DNA from: Tubiluchus corallicola | Taxonomy: Eukaryota > Priapulida > Priapulimorpha > Priapulimorphida > Tubiluchidae | Assembly: GCA_030141605.1 (NCBI GenBank) | Contig: JAQGDQ010000124.1 | Span: forward strand, 315,001-379,000 | Length of the DNA stretch: 64,000 bases | Reading direction: 5' to 3' | Made by a program: the position numbers and the translations under genes | The notes under the pieces: model-generated | What the model was told of the DNA's origin: nothing | The model's input: only the letters and a program-made list of their open reading frames with translations | The model's database searches: none | Shown: positions 34,049 through 46,200 of the stretch, one piece after another | How positions within the stretch are numbered: the first letter of the stretch is position 1 | Layout: the number at the start of each line of letters is the position of its first letter

Positions 34049-35098
34049 TCACTCCATCTCTGCATCCCAATTCAGTTTTACTGGTTTCTTTGGAAACTTG
34101 GTAAAACTGTCGTTCCAGGTGTCTAATGGAGCAAAATCGCACGTGTGAGCTGTGGGACCTTTCCCAGTGTAATGCATTCCAGGTTCCCGTCTATTACATG
34201 CCAGTGTTTTATCCTTCACTATATTACTGTAAACAGTGTAGAGTTGATTAGCGTTGTTAAAATATAGATAATAGGACTGTGAAAAACTTCTTGGATGTAG
34301 ATTTCTGACCCACGTATTAGTGATCAGATTTTTTCCCCCTTTAATATACGGTATAAATGACTCATTTCGCAGAATTTTTAAAACCCATTCGCGAAATTTT
34401 ATCCACACCTGTGGTAGAGGTGCATAACCCCATGGTCCTGTCAGACGGTAGAGAAAGACAGGATCTTTGCATTTGGCGCAAAGGGGATTTCTAATCACTT
34501 TACGTCCATTTTTTCTTCTCGCCACGAGAGTGCGCTTCTGTAATGACACGGCTCCAATTTCTGGATTGTTTTGGTAAAACAATAAAGCAGCCTTTAGCCA
34601 CCTATAAAAATAAGGCGACAGTTCTAAGTCATCTTCTACTATTATTCCATAATCTCCTAGGTGTCCAGGTTTCCAGCAATCGTACCACTGAATATAAGGT
34701 CCTACGTGTTTCTCATGAACTTGCACTGTTTTACGCCCATAGGGCCATTCAAACGAATTAGCCACAAAAACAGTTTCATTTGAATAACTGTTATCAGACG
34801 TTCCTCTATCAACACATATCTTCAGTGACACTACATCTTGATTGCATTTTGCAACAAGCAATGACTACAATAGTCTCTGCAATGATTCTGTCCTGTCATA
34901 GGCAAGTACTGCAATTTCAAGACGAAATGCTTCGCCCATGTTAGCCAAAGTAAGCATTTTAAACCAGAGCATTTTAGAAATCGAATACATCGTATCGCTT
35001 GAAAAACTTTTTGTTAAAAATAGTCCAGCTGCGCATAATGCAAACAAACAATAAAGAAATACTTTTTTAGTTGCAACTTTATGCCACGCTGCCAGCAC
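34049..35098 (-). pseudogene. GT-A-fold glycosyltransferase-like gene with in-frame TAG
   Basis: One frame of 350 codons runs from 35098 to 34049, broken only by TAG at 34867-34865. The first part has a hydrophobic segment VFLYCLFALCAAGLFLT at about 12-29 after basic residues, typical of a type II Golgi anchor, then EIAVLAYDRTESLQRLL, the first beta strand of GT-A transferases. After the stop the frame continues SLLVAK and has the metal-binding acidic motif IIVEDDLELSPYFYRWL and GPWGYAPLP. The stop sits where Gln is typical, so a CAG to TAG change is the simplest reading. No in-frame ATG precedes the anchor (the frame opens with GTG), so a lost start or an unseen upstream exon is also possible. 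The remaining 271 codons are open. Options are a young pseudogene, a null allele or a sequencing error. I do not know the substrate. Confidence 0.65.
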
Positions 35099-35100
35099 AT

Positions 35101-37961
35101 TAGGAGAGGTTGAACACGCTGAGTATGTTGCTAAAGCAAATGACTATCAGTTTTAGCTTGTTTTATCCAAATCATAAAGACCATGTTAATAATTCCACCG
35201 TATCAACTAATTATTATGTGATATATATGACAACAATTCACATCAAAGGATATTTGGAGGCTATATACGTAAACACATGTATTGTACACTGCTAATAGCT
35301 TGTTTCTATGTTGTGATATATGAGGTACAGACACAGCCAAGCATTTGCTTGTTGATGTGCCTGACAACCAATGGAGCCCAACGGTCCCAGTTCAATGCAA
35401 AGAAATTTATCAACCTTCCGAGGTTAGACCCGAACTATTTTTCTGTTTAGCGATATTATCGTGTCATGTAGCGAGATCAGGTACCCATTATTAAGTTTAA
35501 CGCTAATAGGTTCTGCACAAAATTCGCCCCATAAAGTCAACATTGCATTTTAAGCTAGGCTGGGTCAGGTTCAAGTTGTGTCACCGAGGTGACCCATAAC
35601 CAGGCATAATTATCTAATAGGCCTACATTACCCTAACATTATTTATTAACTGAATATTGTAGGCCTACATGAACAAATATTGTATAATTTTTTATTGATG
35701 AGTTCTTTTCGTGCATCTTTTTAGTAGTAAATGTGGTTATAATTTTAACCTTTCAACTCGCGCTTGTGTGGAATTACTACAACTTGTACCAGACGGAAAT
35801 GCCATTAAAGGAAAAGTTAATGATTTTTCACGTGTTGTTCTGTTTTGAAGTACGGTAAAAGTATACATTTTAAAGTGCGCTGAAGTGCTCCTAACAACTA
35901 AATAACAGCTTAAAGGAAAGCCGGATGATTGTTTAAACACGAGTTCAGAATAAAGAATGCCCTAAAATATTGAAAACTACAATAGCTTTTTTCTATATCA
36001 ATGCTTAGATTAAATAATAATTACCTCGGATACTCAAATTTCGTTACTTTCAAAGCTATGCGCGGCTCAATGAATCTACTAAGATTGTCAGCGGTGCCTT
36101 TTTGTCATATTCGTGTGGCCGACAAATAGAAGGCGGTACCGTGATAACCATGATCATGAACAGCAGTGTTAGTTTCTGACGTCATATTATGTAAAAGCCC
36201 ATTTTTCGTGACATCATGCATTTAAGTAGTACTGTAACGCCTATGCAAATGTGTCTGGCGCGCAAGGGAAGACGCATGCCATTGCACAAATTTTGGTTAG
36301 TTTCTGACGTAAGCAATAGCTGTGTTCGGTTACCGTTAATTAACTACCTAAGCTAATTATTCAAATATAAGGAACAATTGTTCACTTTTATAGAAATGTA
36401 TATTTTTGACATTGAGTCTAAACAATCGTCTGGTCTTCTATTTAAAATTTTATTACCGGCTTGCGGTGACGTCACAACTGAACTCAATTTTGTAGCAGCA
36501 CAACTGTTTCACGTGTTTGCAAAAATGAAAATTGAAGTACAGTGCTACTGCACAGCACTGACAAAGATTTACACCAACTCGGAAATTTTAAGTTTAAAAA
36601 ATTAGTTCTAAAGCCTACTTCCGCCCCAACATGTGACATGCACACAAGTGTGTGCTACTGAACTTGAACTGACCTGTTTTTGTGCAAAGCGTTTCTGAGC
36701 TGCAGGCGTTGTTGTCCATCTAACTAGCAAATGGTGTCGCGAGTGACTCGCCAGGAACTATTTTGTGGCGCGTAGAAGCATAGTAGTAAGTAGTTAGGTT
36801 AAGCAAGAGCGTGCGAAGACCACGACTTTGCCGTTGTCTTCGTCTTTATCTTTATAATTTTTCGTTTTATAGAAGATTAATGTTATCGTTATCTTATCGT
36901 TAACCTTTCTCTTATCGTTACATTTTGAGTTTTACCGACTTCTGTGAACTAAAATATTGATCTGTAAATCAGATGTGATAATAGGAAGCATGGACGCCTA
37001 TGAAAGAAATAATAAACGCTTTCATACAAATGGCAAAATACATGTGACACGGAAAAACAAAGTTCCGTGGTAATAAGCTTTTACAATTGCTCTTAAAAAA
37101 ATAATATTGTACCGAATCCAGGGTCCAACACGGATCCGTCTCAAGATGTATAGAACGGCATAAGAGTTTCGAAATTTCACGTCAAACGAGATAAATTAAA
37201 CTATACAGAGCACAAGTATAAAATAAACCTTATTGCATAAACAGTTGCTTCATATCATCAAATATAAGGACATGTAAATAGACTTTAGTTAATTAAAATT
37301 AGCAAGTCTACAGCAATTAGCGTTATGAACAGAAAGGCCAGGTTGGAATGGTAAAATTACCGCATGCATTCTGCTGTATACAGGTACATTTGCATTACTT
37401 GGCATCACAACCATACTCTTTAGTAACATTAAGGGGTTGGTCAAAATCCGTCTTCGTAACGCTATTTTGCCTTTCGGTATTTCAGTAGATCATTTTGAGT
37501 TAAGATTTAACAAGGTTTACAGGTGTTTTATTAAAATAAAAAGTGTTGATTTTATCCACTATTCACAGAAAGATGGACTTGCATTACTGGGTTGTCGTTT
37601 TGTATGATGCTGAATATCGCAGTGGAGGCTTAAAATTATCGTATTATCTACCAATATCGTATTTTTGGCCAAAATCCAAAACTATTGCATAATTGCAGCA
37701 AATTGCTATTAATACAATAACACTAAAAATTGGCATTAACACTAGAATAGTTAGAGCGCTCAGTATGGCTGTTACAAAACTTTTGTTACCCACTGTCAAT
37801 GTTTACTTTTTTTATTGTGCTATGGTTTGTCATTATAATAATCTGTCATAAAAAGGTAATCAGAACCATGTCCCTAGACCTGTGATTCAATGTCCACAAA
37901 TTATAGCTGTTAGACCACATATTAATTCAAGTTCATCACAAGAATGGGGGAAATAGCAACA
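35101..37961. other. Intergenic, no gene recognised
   Basis: This contains the 5' flank of the glycosyltransferase-like gene. Short frames at 35110, 35737 and 36378 show nothing recognisable. A stretch richer in G and C with CGCG words (36240-36290, 36735-36780) could be regulatory. Confidence 0.35.
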
Positions 37962-38021
37962 AGAGAAAGGAGAGAAAGAGGGGAGAGAGAGTGAGGAGAG
38001 AGAGAGAGAGAGAGAGAGAAA

Positions 38022-38113
<92 letters not shown>
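37962..38113. repeat. (GA)n microsatellite
   Basis: About 150 bases of GA dinucleotide repeat with minor interruptions at the left end. The Ser/Leu frames on the minus strand are artefacts. Confidence 0.95.
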
Positions 38114-38116
<3 letters not shown>

Positions 38117-40242
38117 ATTCCTTGATAGATCATTGGTGTAACAGTTAAGTTGATAAGTGCATGGCAACACCATTAAGATAAAATTTTGTACATTTTGGTA
38201 GTAGCAGCGCAGCAAGTAGGAATGCCAGGTGTCAGCAAATAAGAAATGCTGTGTTTTAGAGCACTAGGATCACTAATCATGGAGTGGTTACAAGACTTTG
38301 AATGGAGCATAATTTTTGGGTCTCTAAAAGAATGACCTATATCTAAGACTTACAGCACGTTTATAAGTATTAAATGTGTTAAGAAATAAATAGGTAGTTT
38401 AAAAACTTAAAATAACATAACTTAATGATTTTGTGGAAATTGTAACTGTATATTTTTAGGTGCTGCCATCTATTAACTAATCCCTTTACATTTTACTCGC
38501 TAAACTCACCCCTAGTATAATTGTTCGGTCCAATGAATATGCATAATAAGCCAAGTTTGCATAATTACCTATACCTATATATACTGACTGGATTCTACTT
38601 CTAGTCACTCTCTGTCTCACTCTCAATGCAGTGCAGAAGTCATGCTAGTCGTGCTACACACCTGTCTAACTCACACTCTCAGTGCAGTGCAGCAGTCGTG
38701 ATACTCATGTCACTTACTGTCTAACTCTCAGTGATCAGATCAGTACACTCTTGTTCTCAGTGTTCAGTGTAGCAGTCATTCTACATATGTGTGTGTAGTC
38801 TAATAAACGCTTTTCAGTTTTGTGCAGATATGTAGTTCAACTACAACCTTAAACATGACTTTCACAGATTGGCCTTTGATAGGCTTTAAGCTTTTGCCGC
38901 AACTTATACGTAGCAGTCGCGGTGAGTGGACGAAGACACTGACGAAGGGAATCTGTTAAGAGAAATTCAAAGAATTCTTATAGTGCCACTGTGCTTACGA
39001 TATTTCCACACTTCATTAAATTTCCCTAGGATTCTCCACATATTGCAGCATTACATCAACCAGTAATACCTGGGAAGAAACGAAGAGGTGGACAGCTGAT
39101 CATATATTTAGATGTTCTGAAGAAAGACTATTAAATACTTCACTTGACTTAAATAACCTGAATACTTGGCATGTGGCAGCAGCAAACCGGGGGAACGTAG
39201 CATCAAATTATGAATGGTGCTATGTTTCAAAGGCGGAAAAACAGAAGGGTTTTGGGAATGAGATGGGCAAAGAAAATTTCATGTTTATCTGTATGAAAAA
39301 ATAAAAGCGGAACCTTGCACAAAAATAATAAAAAGGCGCTGTTTAAGATGGATTGGGCATATAGTTATACATAGACTAGACTACATAATGATAGTCCAGT
39401 GATAATAACTCCTTAGCAAGCAACAGAACCAGCAGGAGACAGAACTGATGTTAACACAATTTTGCACAGAAAGAGAAATACTTAATCGTTGGATCTATAG
39501 CAGAGAGTAGGGCGTCCTGGCGTAAAGAGATGAACAGTGTCATGTCTCAAGATGCACTATTCAATGGACAAAATGAGAAGCATAGATAACAATATTGCTA
39601 CATAATCTCTTGCATGAATGTGAAATTTTACGCTGTACTGCCTCAGTTTGCTTAGATCATTATTGTGAAGCGTGCATATAGGCTTTTTGCCAATGTTTTT
39701 CTCTCTTCTTAGCAGAGGCAGTGAGAGACTGTTTATCATTTCCTTCCTGCATTTGGTATTGTTGTTTTCTTTCTAAAGTTGCCTCAGTGATGGAAGTGCC
39801 ATCTAAGCAGTCATTATGGCAGGATGGGGAAGATCTGTTATACATGTAGTGGTTAGGTGGAAAGAATTGGTTTGAGATTGTAGTGCCTTAATTTTTTTAT
39901 TTTTTTGCCCTTACTTTGTGACATTTTACCACACAAGAATAAAAAAAATTTTGTGGCATTATTTTACCTCCTTGACGACATCTTTTACACTTTCATTTTT
40001 TCTTCAAATGGTTGGAATGTCTGGAAATAATTATAATTTTAAATGGTGTTATAATTATAAATAAGAAAAATATGACTTCTTAATATGACAGTATCTTAAG
40101 CAGTGGGTGTTCAACAATTTTTTCTTTTATTTCAGAGGGAATTAAAAATGACTTTTATTTTTTGGTAGGTTGCAGTGAGTGATGGATACTGCTAAGTGCA
40201 GTCATATCAATTGCTCAGATTAGTACTTTGCCGCTAGTCACA
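38114..40242. other. Intergenic with decayed retroelement traces
   Basis: From about 38441 to 38845 the sequence has an LTR-like layout: TGTAACTG start, TATATATAC box near 38576, repeated CAGTGCAG words, TAATAAACG near 38801, and a CTACA end. No matching target duplication was found, so this is only suggestive. From 39068 to 39370, broken frames read KKRRGGQLIIYLDVLKKD and RRCLRWIGHIV, which resemble LINE C-terminal blocks in scrambled order. No intact gene is seen. Confidence 0.35.
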
Positions 40243-43200
40243 ATGGACAGGAAGACCTTTAATGTTGTTCTCCTAAGTGTAGGATTTTCTCTCCTTTTCA
40301 CAGCTTTTGGTACTTGTACTATAATAGAGGTTAGTTTATTAATGGAATAAATCTTTCACATTGAGAATGAAGCAATAAGCTATAATTTGTTAATGAATTA
40401 GTTAATGTATGTGGGTCATTTAATTACTAGCTACATAATCTACTACCCCAAGATGGTAATAATAACTCCTGGAGAGAGAATGGTGAAAAATTTGTTTCTC
40501 AGCTGGGATTTAAACTTACATGACTGGTTAACTTTGGTTTTTTAACTCTGTTAGTTTTATGGGTAGTAATTTGATGTCATTCTTTTTATAGGCAATAATT
40601 TCATTTTCAACAGTTCTTAGATCTATTTTCTTTTTAAAAGCCTCAAAATGTGTTAGTCAGCAAGAATAACAAAAAAGGTCATTGTTCTTTTTAGAAAATT
40701 GTCCTAGAAAGTTTTGGGATTAATGGTTATATAAGGTAAGTATGTTAGTTTTTTAATTTGTTATGAAATTGTTATTACAGCCAGTGAGATGAGGATTTGT
40801 TCTAGATTTTGTTATCAAATGTTAAAACTTGTTACTATTGTATACTATGCTGTGCACAGAAAGGAGTGTTTCATTTTTTATTGAGCTTTATTAGGTTTCC
40901 TTAATGCTTATGTTTAGATTTCTGATGGGAGCTGTATCTTACAAAATTGGCTAAGAATATATAAAAAAGTGGCTTATTTCACCACACGATTTTTCAAGAA
41001 ATGATGTAAAACAGTAATGTATTAGCCTTCTAGATACTTTGGCAGTATGTCAGTTATTGATCAGGCCTGGTTCTTATGAAAGGTGCTTCCAGGGATCCTA
41101 CATGTTCCTAGTACTGATTTTTCTGCTGCATTTCATATTTTCACCCTGGACACTCCTAGATATATATAAACTCATAGTTTTTTCAGGCTTAATTTTTTCC
41201 TTGTTAACTATAACCTCCTTGCTATACTTATCTAGACAGCAAGATGAAATCAACTATCACTAGCAAATTAGTTATGAAAAAACTGTTCTAATAGTCCTAC
41301 ATGCATCATGATTTTCATCGTTTCTGGACTGCTTGGCTGCTAAACTTCTTTATTGTTTATTGAATTTCTGCTGGTGTGTCTCCATTATGATCATGATAGA
41401 CAACATTTTCTAGTACTTGTAGACTATTATAGTGGCCTTTGTGTTTTTTAAAAATAATGTTGCAATTTTATGAACGGTTTACTAGTTAAGCATTGTTAAT
41501 TCGTTGTTTGTTTTTGTAGTCAGTCGATAATTTATCTAGTATTTGCAATATCAAATTGGTTCGCTCCTTCTGTGATTGCTGTCACGGGACCAAAATATGG
41601 CATGGTATTTGCAGGTATATTATACAGGTATTGGCTTAATTATCACCTCAAGTGCCAGTTTATGTAACAAACATTTGGTGAACTGTTTCGAAAACTGCAT
41701 TAATGCTTTGTTAGTTTGATATACTACTGAAATAATCAAAACCTAAACTTGCTACAGACAATGTGTGATAGAGAATTCGAAGTGTTTATAATAGTATATG
41801 AAGTATACTTTGAACAGCTGATGGGTAAAAACATTTTAGTGGATTATAAACGTTTTACTGTTAAAACTTCAACTTGTTTGGTGATTCCTTTTGTAATTGA
41901 ACCGTAACTACTATTTTTTTAGCTTATTTATGGTGTTTTTTCTAAAGCCAGCTGCATGGTGTATTTATCTCGGTTCAGCTATGCTTGGATTTGGTGCTTC
42001 AAGTACGTATTCATTTTCAACAGTTACTCGTTTCTTTATTACTTTCTTTCTTTTGTTTCTTTATAATTTTTAATAACTAAAATTTGTTTCTTTAGTTTAC
42101 AATCTGTAAGTTTGAAATGAAATTACAATCTGTAAGTTTGAAATGAAAATTCCATTTTTGACATAAAGTGTCAGCCATTCTGCAAAGATGTTTCATAATG
42201 ATCCTGTCTGATATAAAGCTGCGATCATTAAAGATGTGTAATTTTTATTTTCAATCTCTCAAAATGTTGTAAAGTCGAATCTCACAGACTAAGCCCACAC
42301 ATTCAGTTAAGGACATTTTTATTCTTTATAGTAACTTATTACCATTGCGATGATTAACAAAATGTTTGCCTCTGTCCTGATACCTGCAAATCTGTAATAC
42401 ATGCAATTGCAAATGTTGCAATTACAAGTTCATTGTTGTTCCTGTTTAACTTGCAGGCCATTTAGAAATTTCACTTTTTATACATTATTCGTTAATTTTG
42501 TAACAATGAGTATTTGCAGGCACAAATAGCCAACAGATCTACTAAGACGGTTCTTAAGCTTTATAATGGCCACACTTTTTATGCCAAGATCTTTTTTTTG
42601 AGCTTTATGCATTCTGAATATATTTATCAAGTGTTTTATGCTGTTTCATGCAGTAATTGAAGCATTTTTTCATGGGCTATTACTCAAATAGTTAAATTAT
42701 CTGAACATTTGAATGAAAACAGCTACTAACATCTTCAAAGAAATATTCGACCGGAATATATTAACTTGCGCAAATGTTAAACATGGATTTTTTGTGCACT
42801 GATTATATTTGCAAAAAATGTACAAGTTCAGCAAACCCCAGCTTAGCTGGAACAAGGTGTTCATAATACCTAGCCTGCTGTGTGCATTGTCATACTGTAG
42901 CTTCTAACTATAGGGTGCAGACCGGGCATTGGTAAAGTTGGCATTGCTATGGTGACTTAGTGATTTTTTTATCCTACATCTAGGGGCAAGTTAAAAAAAT
43001 GTGTAATTGCTCTATATGCAGTCATATGACGATTTTAATCTGTGGGTGGTATATTTTTCATACTGTATATAAATGAAAGCAATTGAGTACAATACAAATT
43101 ACTAACATACTATACTATTTGAATGTTTTAATGAGCAAAATAATTTTCTTTTAAAGGAAATTGATTTTAGTTTGAAAAGTAAAAACTGTTATGTTCACTA

Positions 43201-46200
43201 ACAATGTTTCTCCAAATGTACATGTAGTTTATTTAAAGTTCGCATTTGTCTTTCAGTTTTATGGGTCAGTCAGAACATCTATAACACCGTTATTTCTACG
43301 GATGAAACAATTTCACGAAATATAGGCTTCTTTGCTTTCGTGTTTCCATGGCAGTAAGTTATTTGCTATTAATCATTTCCATCAAGAAGTCTTGCTATGA
43401 TATCCAGTTATATTAGATTAGCCATTTCATGCTCCAAAGAACATTGCTGATAAAATAAAAATAAATGGCTGTGAGCAAACTAAAAAATCGTCGTAAAAAT
43501 AAAAATGTGTCATGAGAAAAAGGTGTCAAATGTTCAGCGTCGTTAAAATGAAATGTAGCTAAACGGGGATTCGTTAAACGAGGGCTTACTGTACTTAAAA
43601 TAAAATACTTGTGCATCAAAGTCCTATTACCACCTTTATACCTCACCTTTGTGCACTATAATATACCTATAAGCAATCATGTTAAATGCTGTTTTGTTTC
43701 TAAGCAGGTGCAGCACGTTTGTCATGCGCAAGTATGCTGGCCTAGTGGTTTTGCTTTGAATCTGTCACCCACTCATCTGTTGCAATTAACCTCGTTGCCC
43801 AAGAATTTATGGAGTTTGCCCAAACTTTTAATCACATGGCTAACGGTTTCTTTTTCAAGTTCTTGCTGCTTTGCACAGAGCATTTAATCAGTTAAGGTTG
43901 CTGTTATGCCACTGATGCAGCGGCGGTAACCTGCCAGTATTTGTTGCAACTTTACAAGCATAAATATCATAAAGAAACTAAAAGCACAGAGCTGATTTTG
44001 ACAAATAGAGCATAAGCGTAAAAATCTAGGATTAAAGCTCTCGCAGCTTTTGCAGTGCATACTGAAGCTGAAGAGTGATGACTCGCCCTTCTATACTGGC
44101 AATACTACATCCTTCGGCTGATATATTCAGTTCATTAATTGGGTCAAAACTCTTCCATGCCAGAGTGAGTGTAGGTAAGTAAGTAAGTTAGAGTTTCCCG
44201 TATATTTTCAATCAGGGGAAGTTATTTCAATCTCAGTAATTATTATGATGCACATAGGAGTATATCCACATTATTAAGTGTTAGTAATGTTTAAATAAAT
44301 ATTGATGTTAAATTAGTATTACTACATATAATCAATTGATGAAAAGCGATGCGTAGATTCTATATAGTCTTGGCTAGTTTGAAACAATGTAACATTTTGC
44401 TCCCGGTTTAGTTGAGAGGATCCAAAAAGAAATATAGAAATTTTCAGTTGGTTACTCAACTTATTTAAATTAAATGGGAAAATTTTTTTGTTAATATAGC
44501 TGGGTTACTTTTTTCCTCAAGGTTTGTTCTACTAACTCTATATAGGAGACACTTGAGCAAGTAATGTTGTATTGTTTCTCGTGAGGAGCCACAAGTACAA
44601 TTTGGCTGAACTACGCTCCCTGTTCTGTCTCTGTGCACCTATCTATAATATTGTGTTAGATCACTGTTGAACAGCATAAAATATTGGAATCTGATCAAGA
44701 AAACAGCATCGTGTAACATTACAAATTCATTAAGGGCATGAAATCCATATAACTGAAAGTTTTGATTGTTTCTGAAAATGTTTAATGATATATGCAATTC
44801 ATGGCAAGAATATTCAATTTTCAGCAATTTTGTGGGAAACCTGTACGTTTGGTATCGGTTTAGAGAAGACAAAATAGAGATTTCTGACTGTAGCAGAGAG
44901 AAGATATTTGTTTTGCTGTTTGTTACATCTCTCATGGGTGTGGTTGTGCTCAGTATTATGGATGATAAGAGATCGCCAGATCCTGATGCTTACAAAACAC
45001 CTAGCAAACTCGTGCAGTAAGTGACAAGTTCATGTTTTAATAAGTTGCTGTCTAATAGACATTGGTAAGATCCTAAGAAAAGCATGCTTCATATTTTCAT
45101 TAGCTAAACTGAACTTAGTTATGGCATTAAAATTCCGATATTGTCGTAGAAAGGTTCAATACATACTATACGGGGCTAATTACATACAAAAATTACATAC
45201 AGGTGTGAGACTTATGGCATACATTATAATTTGAATAAAAATGTTCTATAAATGTGTTTATATACTAAAAATATTGTACATTTTTGATAAACCATTATCG
45301 TCAAGTTGTGCAAACAAATTCACGTTTGTTTCAGAGGTTACAAGGATAAGAGAGGACCTTTAGAAGCTTTTAGTAAGTTGTTTTACTTACTAGCATTTCT
45401 TCAGCAATGACAATTGCCATGACATTTTGCTTGAGAAATTCTTTATTTAAAAGTTTTAGTTTTTCAGGTCATCTTGTCTCTTTGGCAAATTGTAAAAGCT
45501 ACAAATTAGGGTTAAATAACTGCTATTATAAAGTTTTTTCCTACATGTAAATTTCAATAGATAGTTTGTCAGTTTACTAGCAAAACTAGCGACTGATACT
45601 TGAAACAAAACTAGCTACAAGAATTTGAAAGAAAACTAGCTACTAGAATTTGAAACAAAACTAGCTACTAGAATTTGAAACAAAACTAGCTGCTGTAAAT
45701 TGAAACAAAGCTAGCTGCTGAAGTTTGAAACAAAATTAGCTACTAGAATTTGAAACAAAACTAGCTACTAAAATTTGAAATAAAACTAGCTGCTGTAAAT
45801 TGAAACAAAGCTAGCTGCTGAAGTTTGAAACAAAATTAGGTACTAGAATTTGAAACAAAACTAGCTACTAGAATTTGACATAAAACTAGCTACTGAAATG
45901 TGAAGTAAAACTAGCTACTAAAATTTGAAACAAAACTAGCTACAAGAATTTAAAACAAAACTAGCTACAAGAATTTGAAACAAAACTAGCTACTGAAATT
46001 TGAAATAAAACTAGCTACTAAAATTTGAAATAAAACTAGCTACTGTAATTTGAAACAAAACTAGCTGCTGAAGTTTGAAACAAAATTAGGTACTGAAATT
46101 TGAAACACAACTAGCTACTAGAATTTGAAACAAAACTAGCTACTAGAATTTGAAATAAAACTAGCTACTGAAATTTGAAGTAAAACTAGCTACTGGAATT

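Noticed and set aside
38441-38845. Solo LTR
   Set aside because: The TATA-like box, TAATAAA and TG...CA-like ends are suggestive, but no target duplication or clear primer-binding site was found.
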